A stretch of DNA of 29,855 nt, from IMG/VR virus record IMGVR_UViG_3300027805_000059, positions 1 to 29,855 of that record, one strand, 5' to 3'. Below the pieces are notes generated by a model. It was not told the DNA's origin and made no database searches. It saw only the letters and a program-made list of their open reading frames with translations. This document shows, piece by piece, positions 9,068 through 17,108 of this stretch. The translations under genes and the position numbers were made by a program. Position 1 is the stretch's first letter. Every line of letters starts with the position of its first letter. Origin of the DNA: a virus.

Positions 9068-10498
9068 TTAGTAACTTGATATTGAATATACCGAGCCTAC
9101 ACTCCAAAGTTCTTTTGGGCCACCAGGATTTGTTACAGAATCGGTTGACATTGTAACGGTCGCAAATCTACCTTTAATACCCGTCATTTGTTGCCCATAT
9201 ATTACTTCTTCACTTGCCGGTAAACTGTTGTTTGTTAAGTTAGCATAATACTTATTTTCTTTTCGGTCAAATCCATAATGGTATGTAACACCGCCATCTG
9301 TATAAATTCCGCCAATATAACTTGGTACTAATGCCGTTGTATCAGTTACCGAAATCCAAGTTCCAGGAGCGGATCCGGGATCAAATTTTTGAGCATCAGA
9401 TATAAAACTATTAACCTGCCAGCCGTTATCCCCTTCGTAGTTAACTGTTTTAAAGTTCTTGGCTATTGATGGATTTTCATTAAGTACAAATGTTATTGAC
9501 GAAGCCGTCGTTGTTCCATAAAATGACCCAACGGGGACATTTGGGCTATAGTGTTGCCATAGTCTTCCACTATTTAGTGAATATACTTTATTGCGGACAC
9601 TAAATAATTGAGATGGTTTAAAAGTAAAAAATCCCGTAAACCCGTTTACTAATTCATCAAAATTTGTTGTAGCGTAATATTGATCAGGGTTTGTTCTACC
9701 TGTTTGCAAAGATAATACATATTGTTTATTATGTATATCCCACCCGCCAATAACATATCCAGGACCAACATCCGGAGAAGCTGAACTTATAGAATTAAAA
9801 GCATCTCTAAAAAAATCAGACATTCCATTTTCTGAAATTTCTGTTAGCCCGTCTTGAGACAACCTAAGCACCGCATTACGGAATCTATCTGTAAAGTACT
9901 TTCTATATCCATATACTGCAAAACTTTGTGGATCTTGGCTAATGCCATAGTTTCCTGCATAAGCCTGTATGTCTCCAATAACAGCAAATGACGAGGTAAC
10001 TGTTCCCCCGCCTTCCGCTGAGTATATTGCATCCTTATCAATTAATGCCCTACTAACCTTGTCTTCTTGGAATATAATTAAGTTTGTATCTTCGGCATAC
10101 AGTTTTTGGATTGAACCATTGGCTGGATTTAAACTTTTTGTTATTTCTTCCCCAACTGAAAATTGATTAGTGTTATTTGTACCTGTTCTAGAGTTATATA
10201 CACCTGAATATATTAATGAATTTGATCGTATTGACGCTCCATTATCATCTTCAACTATATAAGCTTTTACCCCAAAATCAACGGTTGTATCATTATACCC
10301 ACCTTGTATTCTAGATTCTTCAATAAACCATTCTCTATCATTTTCATTTGCTATTAAATCAGGCACTGGGTAACCACCTATTTCTACCGGTATACCAAAC
10401 GACCCACCGTATACAGGCTCAAAGTCCGCAAGGTCTTCTGTTAATACTTTTTTTAATAGAAAAGTATTAAAATATTTAACTTCTATTGATGCTGCCAT
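9068..10498 (-). CDS. Tail nozzle ('muzzle')-type protein, C-terminal-half homologue
   Basis: A 476-residue beta-rich protein without a signal peptide or membrane segment. Residues about 225-385 contain a series I associate with the C-terminal part of crAss-like muzzle/tail-stabilisation proteins: a GMSDFFRDAF segment, IGGWDIHNKQYVLSLQ, VNGFTGFFTFKP, VYSLNSGRLWQH, and an FKTVNYEG stretch. The N-terminal part (EESRIQGGYND) also looks tail-structural. In related phages these segments would normally belong to one large polypeptide, with the N-terminal part seen here in the 1150-residue upstream protein. Here the two parts are separate genes divided by a hairpin. Its role as a structural component of the short tail is inferred from motif recognition and position. 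Confidence 0.65.
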   Translation of the reverse strand: MAASIEVKYFNTFLLKKVLTEDLADFEPVYGGSFGIPVEIGGYPVPDLIANENDREWFIEESRIQGGYNDTTVDFGVKAYIVEDDNGASIRSNSLIYSGVYNSRTGTNNTNQFSVGEEITKSLNPANGSIQKLYAEDTNLIIFQEDKVSRALIDKDAIYSAEGGGTVTSSFAVIGDIQAYAGNYGISQDPQSFAVYGYRKYFTDRFRNAVLRLSQDGLTEISENGMSDFFRDAFNSISSASPDVGPGYVIGGWDIHNKQYVLSLQTGRTNPDQYYATTNFDELVNGFTGFFTFKPSQLFSVRNKVYSLNSGRLWQHYSPNVPVGSFYGTTTASSITFVLNENPSIAKNFKTVNYEGDNGWQVNSFISDAQKFDPGSAPGTWISVTDTTALVPSYIGGIYTDGGVTYHYGFDRKENKYYANLTNNSLPASEEVIYGQQMTGIKGRFATVTMSTDSVTNPGGPKELWSVGSVYSISSY

Positions 10499-10527
10499 AT
10501 AATTATTATCACTTATTTATTGTATTA

Positions 10528-10566
10528 ATTACGGTAGTATAATGAATTTCACTATACTACCGTAAT
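10528..10566 (-). terminator. Perfect 14-bp hairpin, probable terminator
   Basis: The arms 10528-10541 (ATTACGGTAGTATA) and 10553-10566 are exact reverse complements around an 11-base loop. The hairpin lies 16 bases after the stop of the 1150-residue gene and 30 bases before the next start. The minus-strand 3' flank is A/T-rich but has no clean U-tract. It could be an intrinsic terminator or attenuator, or an RNA-processing or stability element. Confidence 0.6.
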
Positions 10567-10581
10567 ATTATTGTATATTCT

Positions 10582-13500
10582 TTAATTTATATACATTCCC
10601 CCTATTCCACCTTCGGTACCATCGTATGTAACAGCTATATCAAATGCCCATAAGCCTGGCCCGGTTAACTCTATTTCATCGATTGAGTAACCGCCTATTC
10701 CGTCGTTATAATCTGCGATTAATACAGGAAATGGCCCTCCAGGTCCAGTTATAGTTACTTGAGCTAACACCCTGTTTGGTCCCCATGGGAATGGAAATGC
10801 TCCAGCTCTTATAGTAGCAGTAACGCCATCAATAATATCTATTTCACCAATTGATGAAAAAACTCCAAAAGGCTCATCTCCGTTTGAAATTATACCGGGA
10901 CCGCCAGCAATTACTGTAGTAACAATACCATATTCCTCTGAAATATTTATAGTTACCGTTAATTCATCAAATAAACCTCCGGCATCTTCCAAACGTATAG
11001 TTACAACATAACTGCCTTCTACAACGTCCCCTCCTGGCTGAACTAATAATCCTGTTACTGGATCTATATAAAATTCTGGACTATAACTTGCTATTGACCA
11101 TGTTAAATCGTCTGTATCTTTAGTAGGATCGGCAGAGCCATTAACTCCTATAAACTGATGAATACCAACTTGACCTATAGGGAAATCATATACTATAGGA
11201 TTTACCAAAGGATCAGGATCTATAGTCGGGGCAACATTTTGCAAAGCCCCTGTCCTATTAAATGTAGTCGTTGTGGTAAGAGTCGTAACGGTTATAAAGA
11301 ATTTGTAAGTCTCCACATCTCCGGCATTAAAGCCATAATAAAAAAGATCTGTAGTAATTAAATTAAATGTAAAGCCTGGGCCTGTAGCAATTGCAAACCG
11401 CCCTACCACTGGATCTCCAAGCTCATCAAATACTTGTAAAGACAAATCCCCAATAGAAAAAAACATTGGGTTGCCTAATACGTCAGCAAAATAAAATCCT
11501 GTTACTGCGTTATCGCCTAACTCTGCGGATTCAAATAAATTGAATGACCATGCGTTTAATGAATAAGGTGCGTCCGTGTCTTCTACAATTGCTCGATTAA
11601 GATCATCTATTATACCTGATGTTGACGTTTCCCAATATATATCTAATCGTGAATCAACCGGGTCAGTTTCTAACACAGCTAATCTAGCTATAACTGGAGG
11701 CTCGTCAAGAATAGAAGGTAACCCATCTGTATTCCTACCTATCCTAGTTACCGTAGACATCCTACCGATTAATGGATTAGATATATTTTGGTAAAATTGA
11801 TAATACTCTTCTATTACCGGTGTAACGGTTGGAGAAGAATCAGGGAATAAAGAATTAAGCGTAGATATTGTGTTTACAAAAGCAAAAGTATTTCCAGGAT
11901 AAAATTGTTGATTTAAAAAGTTTTCTTCTAGTGGATCGTCTATATACAAATTATTAACTCTTGAATATAATCTTACACTACTTCTGTATTGCTCTTGCGT
12001 GCTGCTTACGTCGTTTAAATCTCGTGGCACCTTATTTATATTATCTCCAATAAGTACAAAATGAGATGTTTTATCAAGTTCTTTTTCAAAATCTACAGGA
12101 TAAGCAGCCATTACTCCTGGCAAGTACACATTGTAATAATCTTGTTCATTTTGTTTTACTACAATTTTGTATGAGTACCACCCTAATGGATTATAATCTG
12201 GCAATCCAGAGTTGCCTTGATATATACCAGGCCAATCTAATATGCCATTCCCGGATATTACTTCATTAAATAAAACTTTTAATGAATATCCAGGCCATTG
12301 GTTTATTATTTGCCCATTTTGTGGTATATTGGTGCCCGGCTCTTTTTCTCCAAAATACGGCACATACAATGAAGCAGCTCCGTAACTAGTAGGGCCTACG
12401 TCTGCAGGTATAACCGCATTTGAAAGTATAACCCCGGATTGACGCCCAAATTTATCGGATAATATTACACCAACCTCATAGTTTCTGTTTTGTTTTACAG
12501 AATGATTTGGATATTCTATTTTGCTTGTATAGTTTCTTTCAAGATTAAACTCAGCTTTGTTGTTACATACAACATTGTAGTTTAAGAATTTTGGATAACC
12601 TTGTTTATCTTGGTAATTACTGTAAACAACTCGATTACTAATTATTTCTTGACCCAAAGCCCTTACGGGGGTTTTATCATATACCCTAATTAAATCTCTT
12701 TCGGGCAATGTTTTAAATGGTTTTTTAGATTGATAATTATAAACATATACATCTGAAGCGCCTGCTTGCGCCGCTATTTCAGAAACGGGTATAATATCAA
12801 CAACTTGAACAGCTAGCCCGTCAGATTCTTTATACAGTATGTCTATCTCTGATATTTTGCATATAGATTCTAGCAGATTTCCAGGACATGGCAACTTTAT
12901 CTGCAAGTAAATATCATTTACTTTGTTATACATGAATGACACTACTGTGCTTCTAAATGCTGCTGTTTCATTATCAACTATTGGCTCTTGACTAGGAACA
13001 GGATTTTCTTCATATAAAAAATACCCGTCTTGTTTTGGTATAAATGCTATTTGCGTAAATGGAGCAAATATAGAATATTCGTTATCATCAAATCTAAACC
13101 TATAACTGAATCTAACAAATTTATCTTCTAAATAAGTCGGATCGCCTATAAAGTTAGGATTATAATATGGATTAGCATTAAATTTTATTTCTTGATTATC
13201 AGCTAAAGTTATATTAGTATCAACCTCTACTGTAAAGGTAATTGGATTATAATCAATTACTCTTACCTCCTGAGGAATACCAGTTCCTGAAACAATTTGC
13301 CCAATTTGCGGTTCAAATCCTGCTCCCGGGTCATCTATAATAAAAATACTTGCCGCGGTTATTGCCCCATTTACAATAGCGGTTGACCCAAACGGAGGTA
13401 AAAATTCGCTAGTAACATCATACATGGTTGTTTCATACTCGCCCGGAGCTTCTACACTTTCCGCATATAATTCAGGTGCATATACCGGACTAAGCTTAGC

Positions 13501-14034
13501 CACAGATATTTGATCCTCGTACGTATAATAAATAGGAATTGCTAAGCCGGTTGGATTAGCTCTATCAACATTTATTTTTCTAGGCTGATTTCTATTATCA
13601 GTCCAAAATAATAAGTTTTCCAAAAGATTTACACCTATTATCGGTGAGTTTTTTGAAAAATTTAAAAAAGCTCCTTCAACTAGTTTAACGTATGTATTTT
13701 GTAACACATTATATACGTAAATATAGTTTTTTGCCGTAGGCGAGTAATTAGGAGTTGATGTTGGGGATGTGTAATCAGTTAAAAACAAAAATACTCTATT
13801 ATTAGCGGTATCAACAAAATAGCCAATACAGTCTAGGTTGGCTGCCCCCGTTAAAACATTAAAGTCTACAACAAGCGCATTGCCTAATATAGTTTGTAAA
13901 GTACCAACATTTGAATTTTCACTCTTGCTTATTTGGAGGTTTATAGCATTACGATATTCATTTTCAGGTAAAAGCCTGTCATCAATATCTTTGTTCATTC
14001 TTCCTCCTGTAAAATTATTTGTAGTTTCTGCCAT
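10582..14034 (-). CDS. Large tail nozzle ('muzzle')-like protein with C-terminal cadherin-type domain
   Basis: An 1150-residue protein and the largest complete one in the window. Its N-terminus (NFTGGRMNKDIDDRLLPE, then EYRNAINL and SNVGTLQ) matches the start pattern I associate with the large tail structural protein of crAss-like and related environmental podoviruses. Residues about 1-800 are beta-rich. Residues about 933-1034 look like a cadherin/CADG-type Ig-like domain: an LTWSIA strand, FYIDPVTGLL, then EGSYVVTIRLEDAGG and a closing TVTINIS strand. The last ~116 residues are Gly/Pro/Ile-rich. The Ig-like tail could be an exposed adhesion module. The gene begins 6 bases after the upstream ring-type gene and is followed by a hairpin. 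The structural call is good, while the exact homologous role is inferred. Confidence 0.7.
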   Translation of the reverse strand: MAETTNNFTGGRMNKDIDDRLLPENEYRNAINLQISKSENSNVGTLQTILGNALVVDFNVLTGAANLDCIGYFVDTANNRVFLFLTDYTSPTSTPNYSPTAKNYIYVYNVLQNTYVKLVEGAFLNFSKNSPIIGVNLLENLLFWTDNRNQPRKINVDRANPTGLAIPIYYTYEDQISVAKLSPVYAPELYAESVEAPGEYETTMYDVTSEFLPPFGSTAIVNGAITAASIFIIDDPGAGFEPQIGQIVSGTGIPQEVRVIDYNPITFTVEVDTNITLADNQEIKFNANPYYNPNFIGDPTYLEDKFVRFSYRFRFDDNEYSIFAPFTQIAFIPKQDGYFLYEENPVPSQEPIVDNETAAFRSTVVSFMYNKVNDIYLQIKLPCPGNLLESICKISEIDILYKESDGLAVQVVDIIPVSEIAAQAGASDVYVYNYQSKKPFKTLPERDLIRVYDKTPVRALGQEIISNRVVYSNYQDKQGYPKFLNYNVVCNNKAEFNLERNYTSKIEYPNHSVKQNRNYEVGVILSDKFGRQSGVILSNAVIPADVGPTSYGAASLYVPYFGEKEPGTNIPQNGQIINQWPGYSLKVLFNEVISGNGILDWPGIYQGNSGLPDYNPLGWYSYKIVVKQNEQDYYNVYLPGVMAAYPVDFEKELDKTSHFVLIGDNINKVPRDLNDVSSTQEQYRSSVRLYSRVNNLYIDDPLEENFLNQQFYPGNTFAFVNTISTLNSLFPDSSPTVTPVIEEYYQFYQNISNPLIGRMSTVTRIGRNTDGLPSILDEPPVIARLAVLETDPVDSRLDIYWETSTSGIIDDLNRAIVEDTDAPYSLNAWSFNLFESAELGDNAVTGFYFADVLGNPMFFSIGDLSLQVFDELGDPVVGRFAIATGPGFTFNLITTDLFYYGFNAGDVETYKFFITVTTLTTTTTFNRTGALQNVAPTIDPDPLVNPIVYDFPIGQVGIHQFIGVNGSADPTKDTDDLTWSIASYSPEFYIDPVTGLLVQPGGDVVEGSYVVTIRLEDAGGLFDELTVTINISEEYGIVTTVIAGGPGIISNGDEPFGVFSSIGEIDIIDGVTATIRAGAFPFPWGPNRVLAQVTITGPGGPFPVLIADYNDGIGGYSIDEIELTGPGLWAFDIAVTYDGTEGGIGGMYIN

Positions 14035-14040
14035 TATATT

Positions 14041-15273
14041 TTAATGTTTTATCCATTTTGATTTGCCTCTCATTACCTGTACAATCTCATGTAACTTAAT
14101 ATTAGACAAACGTAATTTAGCATTTCTTAATTTAGCAAACTTTTCCTTATTAAATCTTTGCACAAGGTATTCTGGTGAATCTCTTCTGGTAGCAACGATA
14201 GCGTGTATAATATATGCATACATTGCGTCCTCCGCCATTTTTGGCACTCTTGTATCTAAGTCGTAAGCTAAGCCGTCAGATATATAATCTAATGTTATTA
14301 ATGCGTCACGTAAGTTGCTAGAAAAAGAAACTTTGCCTTCTCTATCATTTATTGTAAACCACCCATTTCCCTGGGAGTATTGTGGGTCAAGACCATATTG
14401 TCTACCAACTATCCCCCAGTTGTCATCGTCGTAATTATCATAATATACACCTTCATTTAAGCCTTCCCAGTTGGTTAAATACATACCATTTATTAAATCT
14501 GTATTGGCTACCCTCCATCTTTCTTCAATTATAGGATTCATTTCAATATTAGAGTTGAATTCATCTTGTATTTCGACTCCATAATTGTCCTGTAAAGGAG
14601 CTTCAGATGGATTAGATGTCAAGTTATTAGCTGGGTATATTGGATGCTTTACACCTTGCCTATCTACCCAGTACATGCCTACGTAGTTTACATAATCCTG
14701 CGGCAATACTACACTTAATGAATGAGGCACGTTTAATTCTTGAGACTTAATGCTTTTTAGTGTATCGTAACTAAATTCTTGCATTGCTCGTTTAGCGTGA
14801 AATATAACGTCAGTTCTTTTTACATCGGAGATTATTTTACCCGCGCCAACATAAGCAACCATAAAGTTATTTACTATATCTACCAATTTAGTGTACTGGT
14901 ATCCACCGTAATTTTCTTCTACAGTATTTCCATAAGCGTCTTTATTGCCATAATTACCACCTGTTAATAATTTTAATTGCACTACAATAAAACTATTTGC
15001 GGCAGGAGGAGAAATAAACTCTATGGTATTATCTATAACAGAATAACCACCTGTGAATTCTGTAAAAGTACCAGGAGCTCCGGTTAAGCTAGTATATAGT
15101 TTAAAATTATTTAAAGCATAATTTGCTGAACTTGGATTGCTAGCGTACCAAATTAAATCTGTGTTAAATGTTGTTGTAAAAGTGTCGTTTGTTCCATTTC
15201 CTCTAAAACTTTGAGCACCTTCGTAATATTGTCTGTTTGTTTCGGTTACTAAACCGCCATTCGGCATTGGCAT
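14041..15273 (-). CDS. Tail ring/tube (head-to-tail connector) protein, 410 aa
   Basis: A 410-residue protein with an N-terminal beta domain (residues ~15-110) and a helical region containing KRAMQEFSYDTLKSIKSQELNVP. A middle segment follows (VVLPQDYVNYVGMYWVDRQG, HPIYPANNLT). The C-terminal helical end runs VPKMAEDAMYAYIIHAI ... KLRNAKLRLSNIKLHEIVQVMRGKSKWIKH. This combination is one I recognise from a widespread structural protein of environmental short-tailed phages that occupies the ring/tail-tube position between capsid and nozzle genes. It follows the 248-residue gene by 5 bases, and a second in-frame ATG lies two codons downstream. The specific ring assignment is inferred from gene order. 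Confidence 0.65.
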   Translation of the reverse strand: MPMPNGGLVTETNRQYYEGAQSFRGNGTNDTFTTTFNTDLIWYASNPSSANYALNNFKLYTSLTGAPGTFTEFTGGYSVIDNTIEFISPPAANSFIVVQLKLLTGGNYGNKDAYGNTVEENYGGYQYTKLVDIVNNFMVAYVGAGKIISDVKRTDVIFHAKRAMQEFSYDTLKSIKSQELNVPHSLSVVLPQDYVNYVGMYWVDRQGVKHPIYPANNLTSNPSEAPLQDNYGVEIQDEFNSNIEMNPIIEERWRVANTDLINGMYLTNWEGLNEGVYYDNYDDDNWGIVGRQYGLDPQYSQGNGWFTINDREGKVSFSSNLRDALITLDYISDGLAYDLDTRVPKMAEDAMYAYIIHAIVATRRDSPEYLVQRFNKEKFAKLRNAKLRLSNIKLHEIVQVMRGKSKWIKH

Positions 15274-15278
15274 ATTAA

Positions 15279-16025
15279 TTAGTTTTTAGAGTTAATTTCT
15301 TCTGCTTGTGATTTTTGTGCTGCTATTTGTATGATCTCTGGATCTCTAATTATAACCCCAGCATACAATAATATTTTTGTAATAACATTTGTTTGTTCTG
15401 ATGGATCCAAGTCAAACTGAATAGAGTTTGCTGGCGAATATATGTAAGGCCCATTCGTCCAAGGGGCGCCTCCTGTTCCAGTATATCCCCATATAACCCC
15501 AAATGGATTTGGCTTTCTAATATATGAAACACTAATGTTATTCGTTATCTCTTTTGGATAAACATATATACGAGGCAATGTTGGCGTAGTACCAATGGTA
15601 GCCAATGTTGCATTTTCATATAAGTATATCGGGAATTGTTTTGACGGCTTTGTAAGCGGAGACAAATTAAGATATAATAATTGATCTTTTTGTACTCGCT
15701 CTACTTCAACCTCGTCTTTATATATTACAGTACCAAGCTTGTGTAGATTTGCCGGTACAACAAAATGGTCAACGCTAAACGTGCAGTTGCCAAATGTTTT
15801 GAATATAGACAATAGACTGTCTATGTTTTTTTGTCTGTCGGCATACTCCGTATTAGCTTGTGGAACTCTTAATTGTTGGTTTAAATCATCAAAATACGCT
15901 TCAAATATTTCCAATTGCACTTGAGTGGCTACTTTGTTAAACTCATCAGGAGTCATATATCCTCGTTGCTCCTTATTGAGGATTGATAATACTGTTTTGT
16001 AAACTGTATCTACGTTTATTGCCAT
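15279..16025 (-). CDS. Head-tail connector / ring-type protein, 248 aa
   Basis: A 248-residue protein. Its helical N-terminus (TVLSILNKEQRGYMTPDEFN, then KVATQVQLEIFEAYFDDLNQ) is followed by a beta-rich core with PANLHKLGTVIYKD and ISVSYIRKPNPFGVIWGY. The C-terminal helical segment (DPSEQTNVITKILLYAGVIIRDPEIIQIAAQK) is of the kind found in podovirus connector/adaptor proteins. It lies between the 294-residue virion protein and the 410-residue ring protein. This is the usual slot for the first connector ring attached to the portal. No enzymatic motif is seen. The structural role is well supported by context, but the exact position in the tail stack is not. Confidence 0.6.
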   Translation of the reverse strand: MAINVDTVYKTVLSILNKEQRGYMTPDEFNKVATQVQLEIFEAYFDDLNQQLRVPQANTEYADRQKNIDSLLSIFKTFGNCTFSVDHFVVPANLHKLGTVIYKDEVEVERVQKDQLLYLNLSPLTKPSKQFPIYLYENATLATIGTTPTLPRIYVYPKEITNNISVSYIRKPNPFGVIWGYTGTGGAPWTNGPYIYSPANSIQFDLDPSEQTNVITKILLYAGVIIRDPEIIQIAAQKSQAEEINSKN

Positions 16026-16049
16026 TTTATATGTGTTTTATTTATAGCA

Positions 16050-16075
16050 AATAAGCCACCTTACGATGGCTTATT
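16050..16075 (-). terminator. Perfect 9-bp hairpin between virion genes
   Basis: AATAAGCCA at 16050-16058 pairs exactly with 16067-16075 around an 8-base loop. It lies in the 64-base gap between the 294-residue and 248-residue genes. There is no U-tract on the minus strand, so it may only attenuate or mark a processing site. Confidence 0.45.
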
Positions 16076-16089
16076 ACTATAAGGTTCTA

Positions 16090-16974
16090 TTATTTTAATC
16101 TTTTTTGTATTGATTGGTAAATCTGTATACCTTCATCTGTTTTAAAGAATGCAGCCATAGCTGAGTATGGATTCTCATCAAACGGAACGGTCATAAGTTT
16201 TCTACCGTTGTCACCCCACGTGAATGTACGTTGATCTTGTGATAATACAATAATGCGGTGTTCTGCCGCAACAATAGCTGTATTCCTTAATTGTACGTTT
16301 TCATCGTTAGCTAACTCTAAAAATAAATTTGGATTTTTACGTGCCATCAATAATAAGTCTCTTCTAATTTCTTTTGAGCTCATTTTATTAACTCTTGACC
16401 CTACTTCAACTCGTAAGATACTTTCTGCATGATCAATATCCATTTCTAAAGCCATATTCAAAGCTTCTACTTCTAATTCTATTTCATCTAAATCCGTTTC
16501 AGCGTTAGCTATCGGGTTAAACTCATAGTATTTTTTATTTAAAGCTGGATGATATAGTGATAATAATTTTTGTAAATTTTGTTTTGTTTTTGGAACAGTT
16601 AAAACGCCATCTCTAAAAATAATGTGTCCTAAGGTAACTTGTCCTTTTTGTTCCTCAACTAATGGAGAGTTTTGATTTGTTGCATATCTTATTTCTCTTT
16701 GTTCTCCGGTGGTTTCATCAAACCATAATAATGGGTATCTTAAATTATGTCTACTATTTAATGTAAACGTAATAGGGACAGAGTTTCCTTTTAAATAATA
16801 GGTTCTATCCTTAATTTCCCATGTATCCTTTTTAGCAGTTTCTTTTTTTGCTGCCTTTGGTTGTTCAACGATTTCATCTTGTTCGTTTTCAATGAACATA
16901 TTTTCTGGTTGAACTAATGCCGCTTCCGCGAATTCTTTAACAGCTTTTGCTGTTGGTTTTTTTGTTGTTGCCAT
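16090..16974 (-). CDS. Conserved-looking virion protein next to the capsid gene, 294 aa
   Basis: A 294-residue protein that begins with a Lys/Ala/Thr-rich, probably disordered tail (residues 1-50). A beta domain follows (TYYLKGNSVPITFTLNSRH, then PLLWFDETTGEQREIRYATN), and then a helical domain (residues ~150-235; LVEEQKGQVTLGHIIFRDG precedes it). I recognise this arrangement from hypothetical structural proteins located directly after the capsid gene in environmental podoviruses. It could be a capsid auxiliary, head-completion or head-tail joining protein. It is separated from the capsid gene by a 134-base gap containing a hairpin array, so it may be expressed less than the capsid protein. 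No catalytic motif is seen. Confidence 0.5.
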   Translation of the reverse strand: MATTKKPTAKAVKEFAEAALVQPENMFIENEQDEIVEQPKAAKKETAKKDTWEIKDRTYYLKGNSVPITFTLNSRHNLRYPLLWFDETTGEQREIRYATNQNSPLVEEQKGQVTLGHIIFRDGVLTVPKTKQNLQKLLSLYHPALNKKYYEFNPIANAETDLDEIELEVEALNMALEMDIDHAESILRVEVGSRVNKMSSKEIRRDLLLMARKNPNLFLELANDENVQLRNTAIVAAEHRIIVLSQDQRTFTWGDNGRKLMTVPFDENPYSAMAAFFKTDEGIQIYQSIQKRLK

Positions 16975-17020
16975 ATATATAATATAATTAAATAATTTTG
17001 AAAGGTAATAAAATCAAATA

Positions 17021-17050
17021 ATTACTCTCGAAATAATTATCGAAGGTAAT
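17021..17050 (-). terminator. Second, imperfect hairpin of the array
   Basis: Arms 17021-17031 and 17040-17050 pair around an 8-base loop with one mismatch and one G-U pair. It is a degenerate copy of the hairpin at 17062-17091 and lies 41 bases further downstream in the transcript, so it may serve as a back-up terminator. Confidence 0.5.
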
Positions 17051-17061
17051 AAAAGCAAATA

Positions 17062-17091
17062 ATTACCCTCGAAGTTATCATCGAGGGTAAT
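17062..17091 (-). terminator. Probable terminator after the major capsid gene
   Basis: ATTACCCTCGA at 17062-17072 pairs perfectly (11 bp) with 17081-17091 around an 8-base loop. It starts 17 bases after the capsid stop codon. On the minus strand it is followed by a T-rich tract (TATTTGCTTTTATT), as expected for an intrinsic terminator behind a highly expressed capsid gene. Confidence 0.7.
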
Positions 17092-17108
17092 ATTTACTTA
17101 TTTTATGC

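Larger units (their letters stand above)
17000..17091 (-). repeat. Tandem ~41-bp repeat array of hairpin units
   Basis: The capsid-proximal gap holds two full units and a partial third, with a spacing of 41 bases. Each has the form 'right arm - AATAAAAnCAAATA - left arm'. The right arms are at about 16999-17009, 17040-17050 and 17081-17091 (GAAAGGTAAT, GAAGGTAAT, GAGGGTAAT). The left arms are at 17021-17031 and 17062-17072. Arm changes between copies partly preserve pairing in the copy next to the capsid gene. Confidence 0.75.

Noticed and set aside
9844-10041. 65-residue minus-strand frame within the 476-residue tail gene
   Set aside because: It overlaps a well-supported gene in another frame and has no independent support.
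16975-17061. Bacteroidota-type promoter (TTTG ... TAnnTTTG) before the 294-residue gene
   Set aside because: TTTG elements occur, but no exact -7 TAnnTTTG at proper spacing was found; the A/T-rich repeats make chance matches likely.
16975-17108. CRISPR array
   Set aside because: The repeats are hairpin units with near-identical short linkers at 41-base spacing and only two to three copies, with no distinct spacers.
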